64,000 nucleotides of DNA from contig JAHBWH010000018.1 of the NCBI GenBank assembly GCA_019637115.1, positions 1 through 64,000 on the forward strand. Reading direction: 5' to 3'. The notes under the pieces are model-generated. The model worked only from the letters and a program-made list of their open reading frames with translations. It was not told the DNA's origin and did not search any database. Origin of the DNA: Myxococcales bacterium (GTDB taxonomy: Bacteria; Myxococcota_A; Polyangia; Polyangiales; Houyiibacteriaceae). The translations under genes and the position numbers were made by a program. How positions within the stretch are numbered: the stretch's first letter is position 1; every line of letters starts with the position of its first letter. Below are positions 27,201 through 34,463 of this stretch, one piece after another.

Positions 27201-27408
27201 CGACGGCGCGACGCCAGCGCGCGTCCGCGTGACGAGCGCGGGCCCGATGCCGCCCATCGATGTGGACACGATCCTCAACGCCGCCGGCCTCACCGCCGAC
27301 CACCCCTACGTACGGATCACCGCGGTCCTCGAGGGGAGCCTCGACCGGACGAGCTCGCCCGTCCTGACTGAGATGCAGCTGGCCTACACCTGCACCCCCG
27401 CAGAGTGA
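24265..27408 (+). CDS. Large lipoprotein with two VWA domains
   Basis: A 1047-residue surface lipoprotein. Lipobox GLASC; a Cys-rich N-terminal part (CPCAMNAEPTPC, CNPCNPDC) with a DRDRDGIPDIADDCP thrombospondin-type-3-like calcium repeat (~165-180). First VWA domain with metal site DTTGS at ~226; second with DRSGS at ~644 (VVDRSGSMDLNFG) and IVLVTDGEPNG. A beta-rich C-terminal part contains two Cys pairs. VWA domains bind proteins or matrix with a metal ion. Bases ~24990-25840 (first VWA domain) have weaker G/C third-position bias than the rest, suggesting a recombined segment. A GGAGGAG ribosome site precedes the ATG. Confidence 0.75.
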   Translation: MRRYLALTIWAVGLASCDGVEAVPPSPDRSPPITLSSDAGAFCAEPEAGCPCAMNAEPTPCYVEPHNRADGQLVCGAGTRYCEGGVWGECAHVQTYEITGPLLLTFSSGTCNPCNPDCTATIDRPTAGDLDDTNSSGVEYDPGAGGIRLPPSTTGMPTSPDRDRDGIPDIADDCPDTPGPPEYFGCPPGSRDPGIFHELPFGGPTVVDPCIIDVQVRTVDVYFLIDTTGSMGGEIDNLRTGLTSGTLIPGCSGGIIGAIRCEIPDAWFGVGYFDDIPVSPFGGAGDDVYRNLLSITDNVAAAQAGVNALTLHWGNDWPESQTQALYAVATGQGQGTYLPTGPTCPAGRFGYPCFRPDSIPVVILFTDAPAHNGPSYPPEAGRSIGGGGYRRVGCDSAGWCWAFWQGNASFNPGWIQCTSSTYGTCYYAGQGPYTGVTPTRSWDQVVTALVDRGIKVIGIDSSGNGTLAGANPAVVSDLRALGLATNSVNAAGDPFVFHIPSNGTGLSTAVVEAVRELADYSRLDVSAIAIDNPATPGFDERTFVQNIVAASWGPRGSCQSRSGNRFNGCLPGTDTNFEVSFRNDVVPPAATAQTFTFWIRVLFNDSTIAFEKEVRIVVPPGVPACATVEVGATRVTPNIMFVVDRSGSMDLNFGPGITRWQAAKDAIIGRTGTGADRGVVGELESTVRFGLQTYPGGASACLPLRGTAGSRSMTLNNYTAINAFFRPETASGGTPTHAALRQAYDQIVASPPPDGPPFIVLVTDGEPNGCTTGCTCVGGNARAQVVQEVQRGFTLGIRTFVVSVGTDVATTHLQDVANAGVGAAGAPFWVATNPAGLTSAIREIIGGARSCEMDVSGAIDADVACMGEVRLGTRLLMCNEPATTMSCAGRTGWRRVSSSAIELCGSDCDALLADPDAVLTGQFPCAPITGRYWRTYDATETCAIPPNRPRWGALGWIADLPVGTAITFEIRAAGTLAALDGATPARVRVTSAGPMPPIDVDTILNAAGLTADHPYVRITAVLEGSLDRTSSPVLTEMQLAYTCTPAE

Positions 27409-27500
27409 GGCCTCTTCCGTGGACTCGCGGTTCGACGCTCACGGCCCCGTCGTGACGATGTACCGCAAGGACTGAGCGGCGCGTGTAGGTGCGACCGCGA

Positions 27501-27688
27501 CGACGGGCGCGCCCTCGAGGCGCCGGAAGGCGCTCGGGTCGACGCCGACTACGCGCCGACGGCCCGCACCCCGTCTGTCGAGGTCGAGTCGCACGACGGG
27601 CGCGCGCCCTCGAGGCGCCGGAAGGCGCTCGGGTCGACGCCGACTACGCGCCGACGGCCCGCACCCCGTCTGTCGAGGTCGAGTCGCA
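27501..27688. repeat. ~94-bp tandem duplication between convergent genes
   Basis: Two nearly identical copies, 27501-27593 and 27594-27688, differing by a CG insertion in the second. Each contains GCGCC-CTCGA-GGCGC, which can form a hairpin. It lies in the 315-bp gap between the convergent VWA lipoprotein and tssG; nothing else is seen there. Confidence 0.85.
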
Positions 27689-27723
27689 CTCCCGCCGGCA
27701 GTGCCGCGCTGAGGGCGCCCGGG

Positions 27724-28821
27724 TCAGCCGAGCCGCGCGTCCTCGCCCAGCCGCGCCTCGCCGAGTCGGCAGACGAGGTCCGCCTCGTCGACGTGGACCT
27801 CGAGCGTGAGCGCGTCCGGGGCGAGCACGAGCGTGAGCTCGTGGAGCGCGCGCGCCAAATCTCCGCCGGGCCGGAGGCGAGCGCGATCCGCGACCGCCAC
27901 CCCGCCGACCACGAGCCGCACGCCGCCCGAGGGGTCCGGCGCCTCCTCGCCGAGCATGGTGTCGACGCCGAGCCGGCAGGACACGCCCAGCTTGGCGCGG
28001 TCCTCGTCGGCGATCGGGATCGCCCCGCCCTGGAGCTCTTCGAAGGTGACGCGCGCGCTCGGGAGCTCGTCTCGCACCGCGTGGGCGAGCGCGTCGCGGA
28101 GCGAGCGGGCGCTCTGAGGCCCGAGCAGCAGCGGCATGAGCCGCATCCAGGTCGCTTCCGCGAGGGTCGACGTCTCCGGCACCCCCGCGAGGTGGCGGAG
28201 CCGCGCGGCCCATGGGCCCGTGCCCACCATCAGCGGGTCGAAGCGGTCGTGCCGCCAGGTCCGGTGGAGCAGGGCGAGGCCCCGGTGGTGGAAGAGGTCG
28301 AGGAGCTGGCCAGCGAGCCGGTCGTCGTCGTCGAGGACCTCCTCGGCGAGGTGGAGCGGCAGCGGGGTGCCCGCGCCGACCAGGCCGAGGAAGGTCGTCA
28401 CGAGCTCAGGGCGCGCCCCCGCCTCCGAGAAGGACTCGACGTCGCCCGCTTGAAACGCAAAGGACGGGCTGTGCCGGAAGCGGAGGCGCTCCTCGTCGGG
28501 ACGTGCGGCGAAGCCGGTGGGCGGCCCGCCGAGGTGATCGTCCAGCGCCGCGACGAGCTCGAAGAAACCGTGGCGAGACGCATGCTGGGCGAGGTACGCA
28601 GGGAGCGCGTCGCTCTCCCCTGGCCGGGCGCCCGTCCCGTCCACAGCGATCGAGCCGACCGATCCAACCGAGTCGACGGCCCCATCCGCCCCGTCCGCCC
28701 GAGCCGCCCCGTCCACCCCGACCGGTGCGGGCTCGCGGGCCAGCGCGTCGAGGGTGCTCGGGCGAGGCGCCTCGGGCGCGCGGGTCAGAGGCTCGGTCGA
28801 GTGCCCGTGCGCGGCGTCCAC
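27724..28821 (-). CDS. tssG: Type VI secretion baseplate protein TssG
   Basis: TssG (ImpH/VasB), a wedge subunit of the T6SS baseplate that pairs with TssF and TssE. The conserved part begins ~residue 75 (HASRHGFFELVAALDDHLG), followed by LRFRHSPSFAFQAGDVESF, VTTFLGLVGAGTPLPLHLAEEV, LLDLFHHRGLALLHRTWRH and LGVSCRLGVDTMLGEEAPDP, all typical of the family. At 365 residues it has an extra low-complexity N-terminus (Ala/Asp/Gly/Val, ~20-65). It overlaps the end of tssF by 37 bases, so expression is coupled. It is the last gene of the T6SS run on this strand. Confidence 0.88.
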   Translation of the reverse strand: MDAAHGHSTEPLTRAPEAPRPSTLDALAREPAPVGVDGAARADGADGAVDSVGSVGSIAVDGTGARPGESDALPAYLAQHASRHGFFELVAALDDHLGGPPTGFAARPDEERLRFRHSPSFAFQAGDVESFSEAGARPELVTTFLGLVGAGTPLPLHLAEEVLDDDDRLAGQLLDLFHHRGLALLHRTWRHDRFDPLMVGTGPWAARLRHLAGVPETSTLAEATWMRLMPLLLGPQSARSLRDALAHAVRDELPSARVTFEELQGGAIPIADEDRAKLGVSCRLGVDTMLGEEAPDPSGGVRLVVGGVAVADRARLRPGGDLARALHELTLVLAPDALTLEVHVDEADLVCRLGEARLGEDARLG

Positions 28822-30581
28822 GTGATCTCTCCGTCGGTGGGGTGAAGGTGGACCTTCAGGCGATGGAAGGTGTTGACCGGGACCTGCGCGGCGAAGAGCG
28901 AGTCCAGCGCGCAGCCGAAGACGAAGGCGTCACCCGGCCCCGAGAAGCCGCCGAGGTCGAGCTCGACCGTCGTCTCGGTACCGCGGAGGACCGCGCCGCC
29001 GACGGGGCGCGCCACCGTGCGCGAAGAGATCGCCCGGATCGCCTCGACGCGGCGGTCGTTCGCGGCCGAGAGCGGCTCGTCGACGGCGCGCTGTCGGTTC
29101 TGATCGTGCAAGAGCGCGCGCAGGGCGGGGAGCTCGGAGAGCGAGCGGCGGCCGAGCGCGAGGTGGCGCAGCAGCCGCCACTGCAGCTCGTCGCCGACGG
29201 CCGCGCTGACAGGCTTGCTGACGGGGGTCACGTTTCGGATCGCCATGCCGCTCGGCGACCCCGCGACGCCGACGCAGACGTCACCGGTGCGGAGCGCAGC
29301 GGGCAACCAGCGGTGCGTGCAGGTGAGCTCGGCGGAGAGGGTCTCCTCCGGCGCGCCGGGGAGCGGGGTCGCGCCCAGGAGCTCGACGTGGGTGTCGACG
29401 CCGCCGTCAAGCGGGCTCGGCATCCGCCGCAGGCGGTAACGCGACTCCTCGTTGCGCGGGTCTCGGCGGGCCTGCCAGGACTCGTAGCTCGGGTCGGCGA
29501 GCTCGCCTGCGTAGAGCGGCGCGTAGCGCACGCGCCCGCCGCGCTGGGCGCGGATGCCGACGAGCGAGCGGAGCTCGAAGATCTCCGCGTGGTCGGGCGC
29601 GAGCCCGGCAGCGCGGAGCCAGTGATCCCGCCGCAGGGGCTCTCGGCGCATCGGCTCGGCGTCCACGTCGAAGAGGTTCACGGCGGCGACGCAGTGGGTG
29701 CGGACGAAGTCGCTCGGCGGCGCCTCCGGTAGCGGGGGGGCGCTCGCGGTGAAGACGAAGCGCAGCGCCATCGACTCCGAGAGGTGCACGTCCTCGAGGC
29801 CATCGAGGTCGAGCTCGAAGAAGAGGTGCGCCGCGGGGAGCTGGAAGTGCTCGCGCAGGCGGCGCGTTCCGTCGGGGCAGAGCGCAGGCCAGGGGGTCAG
29901 ACCGAGCGCGTCGCTCGCGTCCTCGCGCGCCTCCGCGCGGGGGTGGAGCTTCACGCGCTCGGGGCCGAGCACGAGCGGCGTCGCCCCCTCCCCTTCGAGC
30001 CGCACGGCGGCGAGGTGGCGATCGAGCCAGAGCAGCGCGGCGCTCGCGGTCGCCCATGGTCCCGCGAGGAAGAAGCGCAGGCGACGCACGTCGAGGAGCG
30101 GGCCGCGGCCGTGCTCGCTGAGGTGCACGGCGACGCGGAGCTCCGGCGCGCTCGCGCGCGAGAGATCGACCGTGGTCGCGCCAAGCTCGAGCGGCAGCAC
30201 GTCGATGGGCTCGACGCTCCGGAAGAGGCAGCGCACTCCGTCGACCTCGCGCGAGCCGAAGGGAGTCCCTGCGGCGATGCGCGCGCCGGCCCGCATGCCG
30301 AGGAGCTGCGGGCGCAGCTCGATGACGGTCGCAGCCGGGACGGGGCGCACGAGCAGGGGCGCGACGAGATCCGCGATGGCGTCGACGAGCTCGGGGTGCC
30401 CGGCTTCGGTGCGCTCGCGGATGCGCGCGGTCAGGAACGCGAAGCCCTCGAGCAGGCGCTCGACGTCCGGGTCGCCGCTGCCGTCGGCGAGCACGGTCGC
30501 GAGGCTGGGGTTCACGCGGGCGAGCTCGCGGCCCATCTCGCGGAGGTGGGCGAGCTCTGCAGCGTAGTGACGGTTGAACAT
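28785..30581 (-). CDS. tssF: Type VI secretion baseplate protein TssF
   Basis: TssF (ImpG/VasA), the large baseplate wedge protein, 598 residues as usual. It starts with the family hallmark MFNRHYAAELAHLREMGREL, followed by LLEGFAFLTARIRERT, ELVDAIADLVAPLLVRPVPA, LLDVRRLRFFLAG, FELRSLVGIRAQRGGR and CTHRWLPAALRTGD, and ends in the VPVNTFHRLKVHLHPTDGEI region. It begins 8 bases after the tssE stop with a modest GAGAGG ribosome site and overlaps tssG. The earlier in-frame sequence upstream of 30581 is antisense or noncoding and was excluded. Confidence 0.92.
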   Translation of the reverse strand: MFNRHYAAELAHLREMGRELARVNPSLATVLADGSGDPDVERLLEGFAFLTARIRERTEAGHPELVDAIADLVAPLLVRPVPAATVIELRPQLLGMRAGARIAAGTPFGSREVDGVRCLFRSVEPIDVLPLELGATTVDLSRASAPELRVAVHLSEHGRGPLLDVRRLRFFLAGPWATASAALLWLDRHLAAVRLEGEGATPLVLGPERVKLHPRAEAREDASDALGLTPWPALCPDGTRRLREHFQLPAAHLFFELDLDGLEDVHLSESMALRFVFTASAPPLPEAPPSDFVRTHCVAAVNLFDVDAEPMRREPLRRDHWLRAAGLAPDHAEIFELRSLVGIRAQRGGRVRYAPLYAGELADPSYESWQARRDPRNEESRYRLRRMPSPLDGGVDTHVELLGATPLPGAPEETLSAELTCTHRWLPAALRTGDVCVGVAGSPSGMAIRNVTPVSKPVSAAVGDELQWRLLRHLALGRRSLSELPALRALLHDQNRQRAVDEPLSAANDRRVEAIRAISSRTVARPVGGAVLRGTETTVELDLGGFSGPGDAFVFGCALDSLFAAQVPVNTFHRLKVHLHPTDGEITWTPRTGTRPSL

Positions 30582-30589
30582 GGGGCCTC

Positions 30590-30967
30590 TCAGCCGTCGA
30601 CGTCGAAGTGTCCCGACGAGTCGACGAAGGTGGTGAGCCGCAGGGCCCGTTGGGGGTTGGACGCGAGGCGCCCGTGGATCTGGAAGTGCAGCTCGAGGGA
30701 GGCGTCGACCGGGACGTGCCGGACGCGGACCTGGGCGAGGCGAGGCTCGTAGCGCTCGATCGCGTCTCGGAGCTGGCGCTCGAGCGCCGCGATGGCGTCG
30801 GGCAGGCTGAGCCACAGATCCGTCAGATCCGCGACGCCGTACTCGGGGGCGCACGGGGAGTCGCCGCAGCGCGTGTTCAGCAGCACGCGCAGGTGCGCGA
30901 TGATGCTCTCGACCTCGTCGAGGTCGCGCTCTCCGTGCGTGAGCCGTGCAATCAGACCGCGGGCCAT
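30590..30967 (-). CDS. tssE: Type VI secretion baseplate protein TssE (gp25-like)
   Basis: TssE, a 125-residue homologue of phage T4 gp25 that links the baseplate to the contractile sheath. Family features: SIIAHLRVLLNTRCGDSPCAPEYGV near the N-terminus, LTDLWLSLPDAIAALERQLRDAIERYEPRLAQVRV, and a beta-rich end (LELHFQIHGRLA). The ATG at 30967 is chosen because the frame upstream runs into 36-bp tandem repeats. It sits directly upstream of tssF. Confidence 0.9.
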   Translation of the reverse strand: MARGLIARLTHGERDLDEVESIIAHLRVLLNTRCGDSPCAPEYGVADLTDLWLSLPDAIAALERQLRDAIERYEPRLAQVRVRHVPVDASLELHFQIHGRLASNPQRALRLTTFVDSSGHFDVDG

Positions 30968-31087
30968 GGGGACCTCGAAGACGAAAGAGAAAATGCGGTG
31001 GGGTGAGGGCGCCGAGTCGAATCGAGCCGAGTCGAGACGACGCCCCCACCCCCCGCGCGCGTGTGGTGTGGTGTGAGAGGCTGGACC

Positions 31088-31200
31088 TCGCTGGTGAGGC
31101 GCGAGGACCGGAGAGGGTGCTCGCGGTGGTGAAGGCGCGAGGACCGGAGAGGGGGTCCGCGCTGGTGAAGGCGCGAGAACCGGAGAGGGGACCCACGCTG
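31088..31200. repeat. Three 36-bp tandem repeats between hcp and tssE
   Basis: GGCGCGAGGACCGGAGAGGG and its variants recur every 36 bases (start of AGGACCG at 31104 and 31140, AGAACCG at 31176). They lie in the 486-bp gap between hcp and tssE. Translated they give meaningless Pro/Ser/Ala repeats, so I treat the gap as noncoding. Confidence 0.75.
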
Positions 31201-31453
31201 GTGAGGACCCGAAGAAGGTGCCCGCGCCGCCTCGATCGACCCGGGGGGAGAAGAGTCGAGGCGGGCGAGCGATCACACGATGAGCTGCCGGGGGGACCGC
31301 TCGGTGTGACGGGGTGGGCGAGCGCGCGCGGTGACGGCGCGCTTTGGGCCGAGCCATCGGGCCTCGCGGAGGGCTCGTCGGCCCCCCTCGGAGCGCTCCG
31401 AAGGCCCATCGCTCAGGCGGCGCGCGCCTCCTCGCGCGCGCCCTCGAGCTGGC

Positions 31454-31942
31454 TCAGCTGCGCTCGCCCCAGTTGTCGGTGTGCTCCGTCGACGCGGTCA
31501 TGTGCTTCCACGTGATCTTGCCGAAGACGATCTCGACGGCCTCCTTCACGGGCGCCGTCTGCTCGCCCTCGGGGACGAAGCGGCGGATGCGGCTGACGCG
31601 CGCGTCCTCGAGCGTGACCTGGAAGAAGTGCTCGAGGCCGGCGCCGCGGGGGACCGGGCGGAAGAACTTCAGCTCGGCCTTGCAGGGCGCCGACGTCGTC
31701 GCCGCGTTCGCGAGGACCGGGGACGCGCGGTCGACCCACTTCGTGACCCGGATGGGGTCGAAGGTGCGGTCGCCGGTGGGCGTGCCGGAACGCGAGTCGT
31801 AGCCGACCGAGAGCGCCTCCTCGTAGGAGAGGCACTCGATGTCCTTGGAGACGTCGAGCCCGGCGATGGTGGCGATCGACGAGTCGCCGTCGATCTTGCC
31901 CTGGTCGGTCTCGAGGTGGAGGAAGACGCTGATCTGCGACAT
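31454..31942 (-). CDS. hcp: Type VI secretion tube protein Hcp
   Basis: Hcp, the ring-forming inner tube protein and secreted marker of T6SS, 162 residues. Typical order of strands: MSQISVFLHLETDQGKIDG, DIECLSYEEALSVGYDSRSG, FDPIRVTKWVDRASPVLANAA, CKAELKFFRPVPRGAGLEHFF, VTLEDARVSRIRRFVPEG and the ending VEIVFGKITWKHMTASTEHTD. It is separated from tssE by 486 bases of repeats, so it may have its own transcript. The start at 31942 matches other Hcp N-termini. Confidence 0.93.
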   Translation of the reverse strand: MSQISVFLHLETDQGKIDGDSSIATIAGLDVSKDIECLSYEEALSVGYDSRSGTPTGDRTFDPIRVTKWVDRASPVLANAATTSAPCKAELKFFRPVPRGAGLEHFFQVTLEDARVSRIRRFVPEGEQTAPVKEAVEIVFGKITWKHMTASTEHTDNWGERS

Positions 31943-32537
31943 GGGAGGTGCTCCGCTTGGCCCTTGTGGGCGGTTCGTACTTGGGTTGGTTGGGGCCGCG
32001 AAGGGCGGCGAACGCACCCCTCCTCGGCGGGCCGCGGCGCCAGTTGCGGAAAAAAGATCGGGCGGCGAAAAAAAGATCGCGTGCCGGCGCCCCACGAATG
32101 CGAGCTGCGCTCGCGAGCGCCGGCCCGGTTGGCCCGTACGGTCACACCCCCGACCCCCTTCGGATGATCGTTGAGGCAACCGATCCAGAGGGCGGCGAGG
32201 GGCGGCGCCGCCTCGTCCGGTCACGCACGGGGTAGCTCGCGTGGGGAAACCGCCCACAGCGCCCCGAGCTGGGCCGCCGACCTGTCGAACGTTCGACCCG
32301 CCGACGCGAGGCCCGACGGGGACGCGGCGGCCTGGCCACGTCGGTGGATCCGAGGGTCCGCGCCTCGACGACGAAAATCCGACACCCCAGACGACGAATC
32401 TTCGTCGATTGAGATTCGCGATTCGTTTCGATAAAGATGCGCGCTCACGCTGAATGCGACGATAGGCTCCACGTCGACTCGTGACGCCCATGGGGCGAAG
32501 CGGCCGCCGCGAGCGCGGCCGGAGGGGAGGTCATCCG
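31943..32537. other. Divergent promoter region between hcp and a secreted-protein gene
   Basis: No gene is seen. The last ~150 bases are relatively A/T-rich for this genome and hold the palindrome CGACGAA-TC-TTCGTCG (32392-32407) and a sigma70-like promoter. The rest shows no clear signal. Confidence 0.5.
32409..32437 (+). promoter_or_regulatory. Sigma70-like promoter TTGAGA-N17-TAAAGA
   Basis: TTGAGA at 32409-32414 and TAAAGA at 32432-32437 with 17-base spacing, just after the palindrome at 32392. It would give a ~95-base leader for the gene at 32538, which has a Shine-Dalgarno site, in contrast to the leaderless-type genes. Confidence 0.45.
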
Positions 32538-33803
32538 ATGAGACGATGGGTGGTATTTCTGTGCGTGTTGTGGGCGACGAGCGCGTCGGCGCAGCTTCCG
32601 GAGGGAGCCGTCGTCGACGATGCCTTCACCTTCTTCGACCTCGAGAACTTCGACGAGGCGGTGAACGGTCAGCCGATCCACCGCGGATGGGCCTTGAGCT
32701 CGAGCTTCCGCGTCTTCGGCATCGCGCCGCCGCGCAGCTCGTTCAAGTTCGTCATCAAGCAGGGCAACCGAACGCTCGGCGAGACGATCTGCGAGATCGG
32801 TCGCTTCAACGAGCATCGCAACCACGCCAACGGCCCCGCGACCTTCTTCGTCCGCGACTGCAAGGATCGAAACCAGCGCGTCGACGCCGACGGCGCGATC
32901 ACCGTCGAGGTCCACTTCATCAACGACGCGACCGATCAGGTCACGCACGTCCGTACCCACACCATCCAGGTCCGCACCACGAGCACCGTCCGCGGCAACG
33001 GAGAGCCTGGCGCGGCGCTGCGCTACGTCGACCGCAACTCGGAGGTGCTGCTCTCGATGATGCACCTGCAGAACCAAGAGGCGGCCCCGTACTTCGGTGA
33101 TCGCAACAACACGCGCAGCCTCTCGGGATATGGCAACTACAACGGCGTGACCTTGCTCGTGAACTACCACTCGTACGAGCGCAGCAGCACGTCCCGCACC
33201 CGCCTTCGGTGCTCGGTCGACGGCCGCCGCATCGAGCTCCCGCAGGACGACGTCTCGGGGACCGAGACCCGGCGCGTCGCCGTGACGCACACCTTCGGGC
33301 GCGGCGGGCAGGACGAGCGGCAGCACATCTACTACCGGCAGGTGGTGCTGCAGCTCCCGCTCGGCTTCGACTCGAGCATCGTGGAGCAGACCCACGATCG
33401 GTGGCGCACACCGTCCGAGCGCGACCATCGACGCGCCTACCTCAACGACCACCCGGGACGCTGGGAGTGCGAGTGGCGGGACGGCCAGACCGTCCTGCGC
33501 ACCTTCCGCTGGACGGTGGGCGCGGACGGCAAGGTGCAGCCGCACCCCGAGCAGGCCGCGGGGCTGAGCCTCGGCGTGAACGCCTTCCTCGTGGAGACGG
33601 TCGTTCCGAGCAACGGGATCGACACGCGGCTGCACCGCGACTCGGTCGTCAACCAAGCCTTCCATGGCCTCGGCTGGCGCTCGAGCGAGGGGCGCGCGAT
33701 GGCCCAGCAAGTGCCGAACGTGGGCGACGCCGTGCTACCGAACCTCCGCGCAGGCCGAGGTGCTGCCCGCGCGCCCGCGAAGGCGCCCCGGCGTCGTCGC
33801 TGA
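32538..33803 (+). CDS. Secreted protein of unknown function
   Basis: A 421-residue protein with a clear signal peptide (MRRWVVFLCVLWATSASAQ) and a GGAGGGGAGG ribosome site 7 bases before the ATG at 32538, which decides this start over an earlier in-frame ATG. The mature part is beta-rich with no family I recognise (SSSFRVFGIAPPRSSFKFVIKQGN, GAITVEVHFINDATD, YYRQVVLQLPLGFD), contains few cysteines and ends in a basic Arg-rich tail (ARAPAKAPRRRR). It is divergent from hcp; a T6SS link is possible but not supported by sequence. Confidence 0.6.
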   Translation: MRRWVVFLCVLWATSASAQLPEGAVVDDAFTFFDLENFDEAVNGQPIHRGWALSSSFRVFGIAPPRSSFKFVIKQGNRTLGETICEIGRFNEHRNHANGPATFFVRDCKDRNQRVDADGAITVEVHFINDATDQVTHVRTHTIQVRTTSTVRGNGEPGAALRYVDRNSEVLLSMMHLQNQEAAPYFGDRNNTRSLSGYGNYNGVTLLVNYHSYERSSTSRTRLRCSVDGRRIELPQDDVSGTETRRVAVTHTFGRGGQDERQHIYYRQVVLQLPLGFDSSIVEQTHDRWRTPSERDHRRAYLNDHPGRWECEWRDGQTVLRTFRWTVGADGKVQPHPEQAAGLSLGVNAFLVETVVPSNGIDTRLHRDSVVNQAFHGLGWRSSEGRAMAQQVPNVGDAVLPNLRAGRGAARAPAKAPRRRR

Positions 33804-33876
33804 TCCCACACCGGGGAGCCGAGCACCATCCTCGACACGTGAACGCTTCTCGCGTGCACGACGGGCGCGCTGCCAG

Positions 33877-33882
33877 TAGCTT
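33877..33882 (+). promoter_or_regulatory. -10-like TAGCTT, 8 bases before the start
   Basis: TAGCTT lies 8 bases before the ATG at 33891, with no Shine-Dalgarno site between. Confidence 0.4.
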
Positions 33883-33890
33883 GGGCACGC

Positions 33891-34463
33891 ATGAAGGGGA
33901 TGACGCTCGGCATCTGCCTGTGCGTGGCGCAGCTCTCGGCGGTCGCCGCGCAGCCCGCGGAGCCCACCGAGAGTGGGCGAGACGCACGCGACGAGGAGGC
34001 CAGGACGCTCTTCGACGCGGCTCAGATCGCGATGGGAGACGGCCGATACGAGGACGCGCGGGACTACTTCCGCCGCGCCTACGGCCTCAGCCCGCGCCCA
34101 GGGTTGCTCTTCAACCTCGCGGTCGTCGAGGAGCGGCTTCGCAACGACGAGGCCGCGCTCGATGCCTACCGCGGCTACCTCGAGGCGATGCCGGACGCGG
34201 ACAACCGCGTCGAGGTCACGAGGCGCATCGCGATCCTCGAGGCGGCGCTCGAGCGCGCCCGGGCCAGCGAGCCGGTGCGAGAGCCTGCTCCGATCGAGCG
34301 CTCGACGAGTCGACGGCCGTGGGTGATCGCGTTGAGCGTCGTGGGGGCCGCCCTCGTGATCGGCGCGGCGGTTGGGCTCGGGGTGGGGTTGTCGCGGGAC
34401 CGCGAGCAGGCGCCGCTCGAGGGTTACGGCGGCGTGATCTCGACGTTGAGGATCGGGCGATGA
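33891..34463 (+). CDS. TPR protein with C-terminal membrane anchor
   Basis: A 190-residue exported protein: signal peptide (GICLCVAQLSAVAAQP), one to two TPR motifs (ARTLFDAAQIAMGDGRYEDARDYFRRAYGLSP, LLFNLAVVEERLRNDEAALDAYRGYL) and a C-terminal transmembrane helix (WVIALSVVGAALVIGAAVGLGVGL). It probably displays a TPR protein-interaction module in the periplasm. Its stop overlaps the start of the next lipoprotein gene (ATGA), so the two are translationally coupled and may form a complex. Myxobacterial genomes carry many such small TPR-anchor proteins. Confidence 0.65.
   Translation: MKGMTLGICLCVAQLSAVAAQPAEPTESGRDARDEEARTLFDAAQIAMGDGRYEDARDYFRRAYGLSPRPGLLFNLAVVEERLRNDEAALDAYRGYLEAMPDADNRVEVTRRIAILEAALERARASEPVREPAPIERSTSRRPWVIALSVVGAALVIGAAVGLGVGLSRDREQAPLEGYGGVISTLRIGR

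Noticed and set aside
30968-31357. Possible N-terminal extension of TssE through the 36-bp repeats
   Set aside because: The sequence would be a Pro/Ser/Ala repeat not found in TssE proteins; the normal N-terminus begins at 30967.
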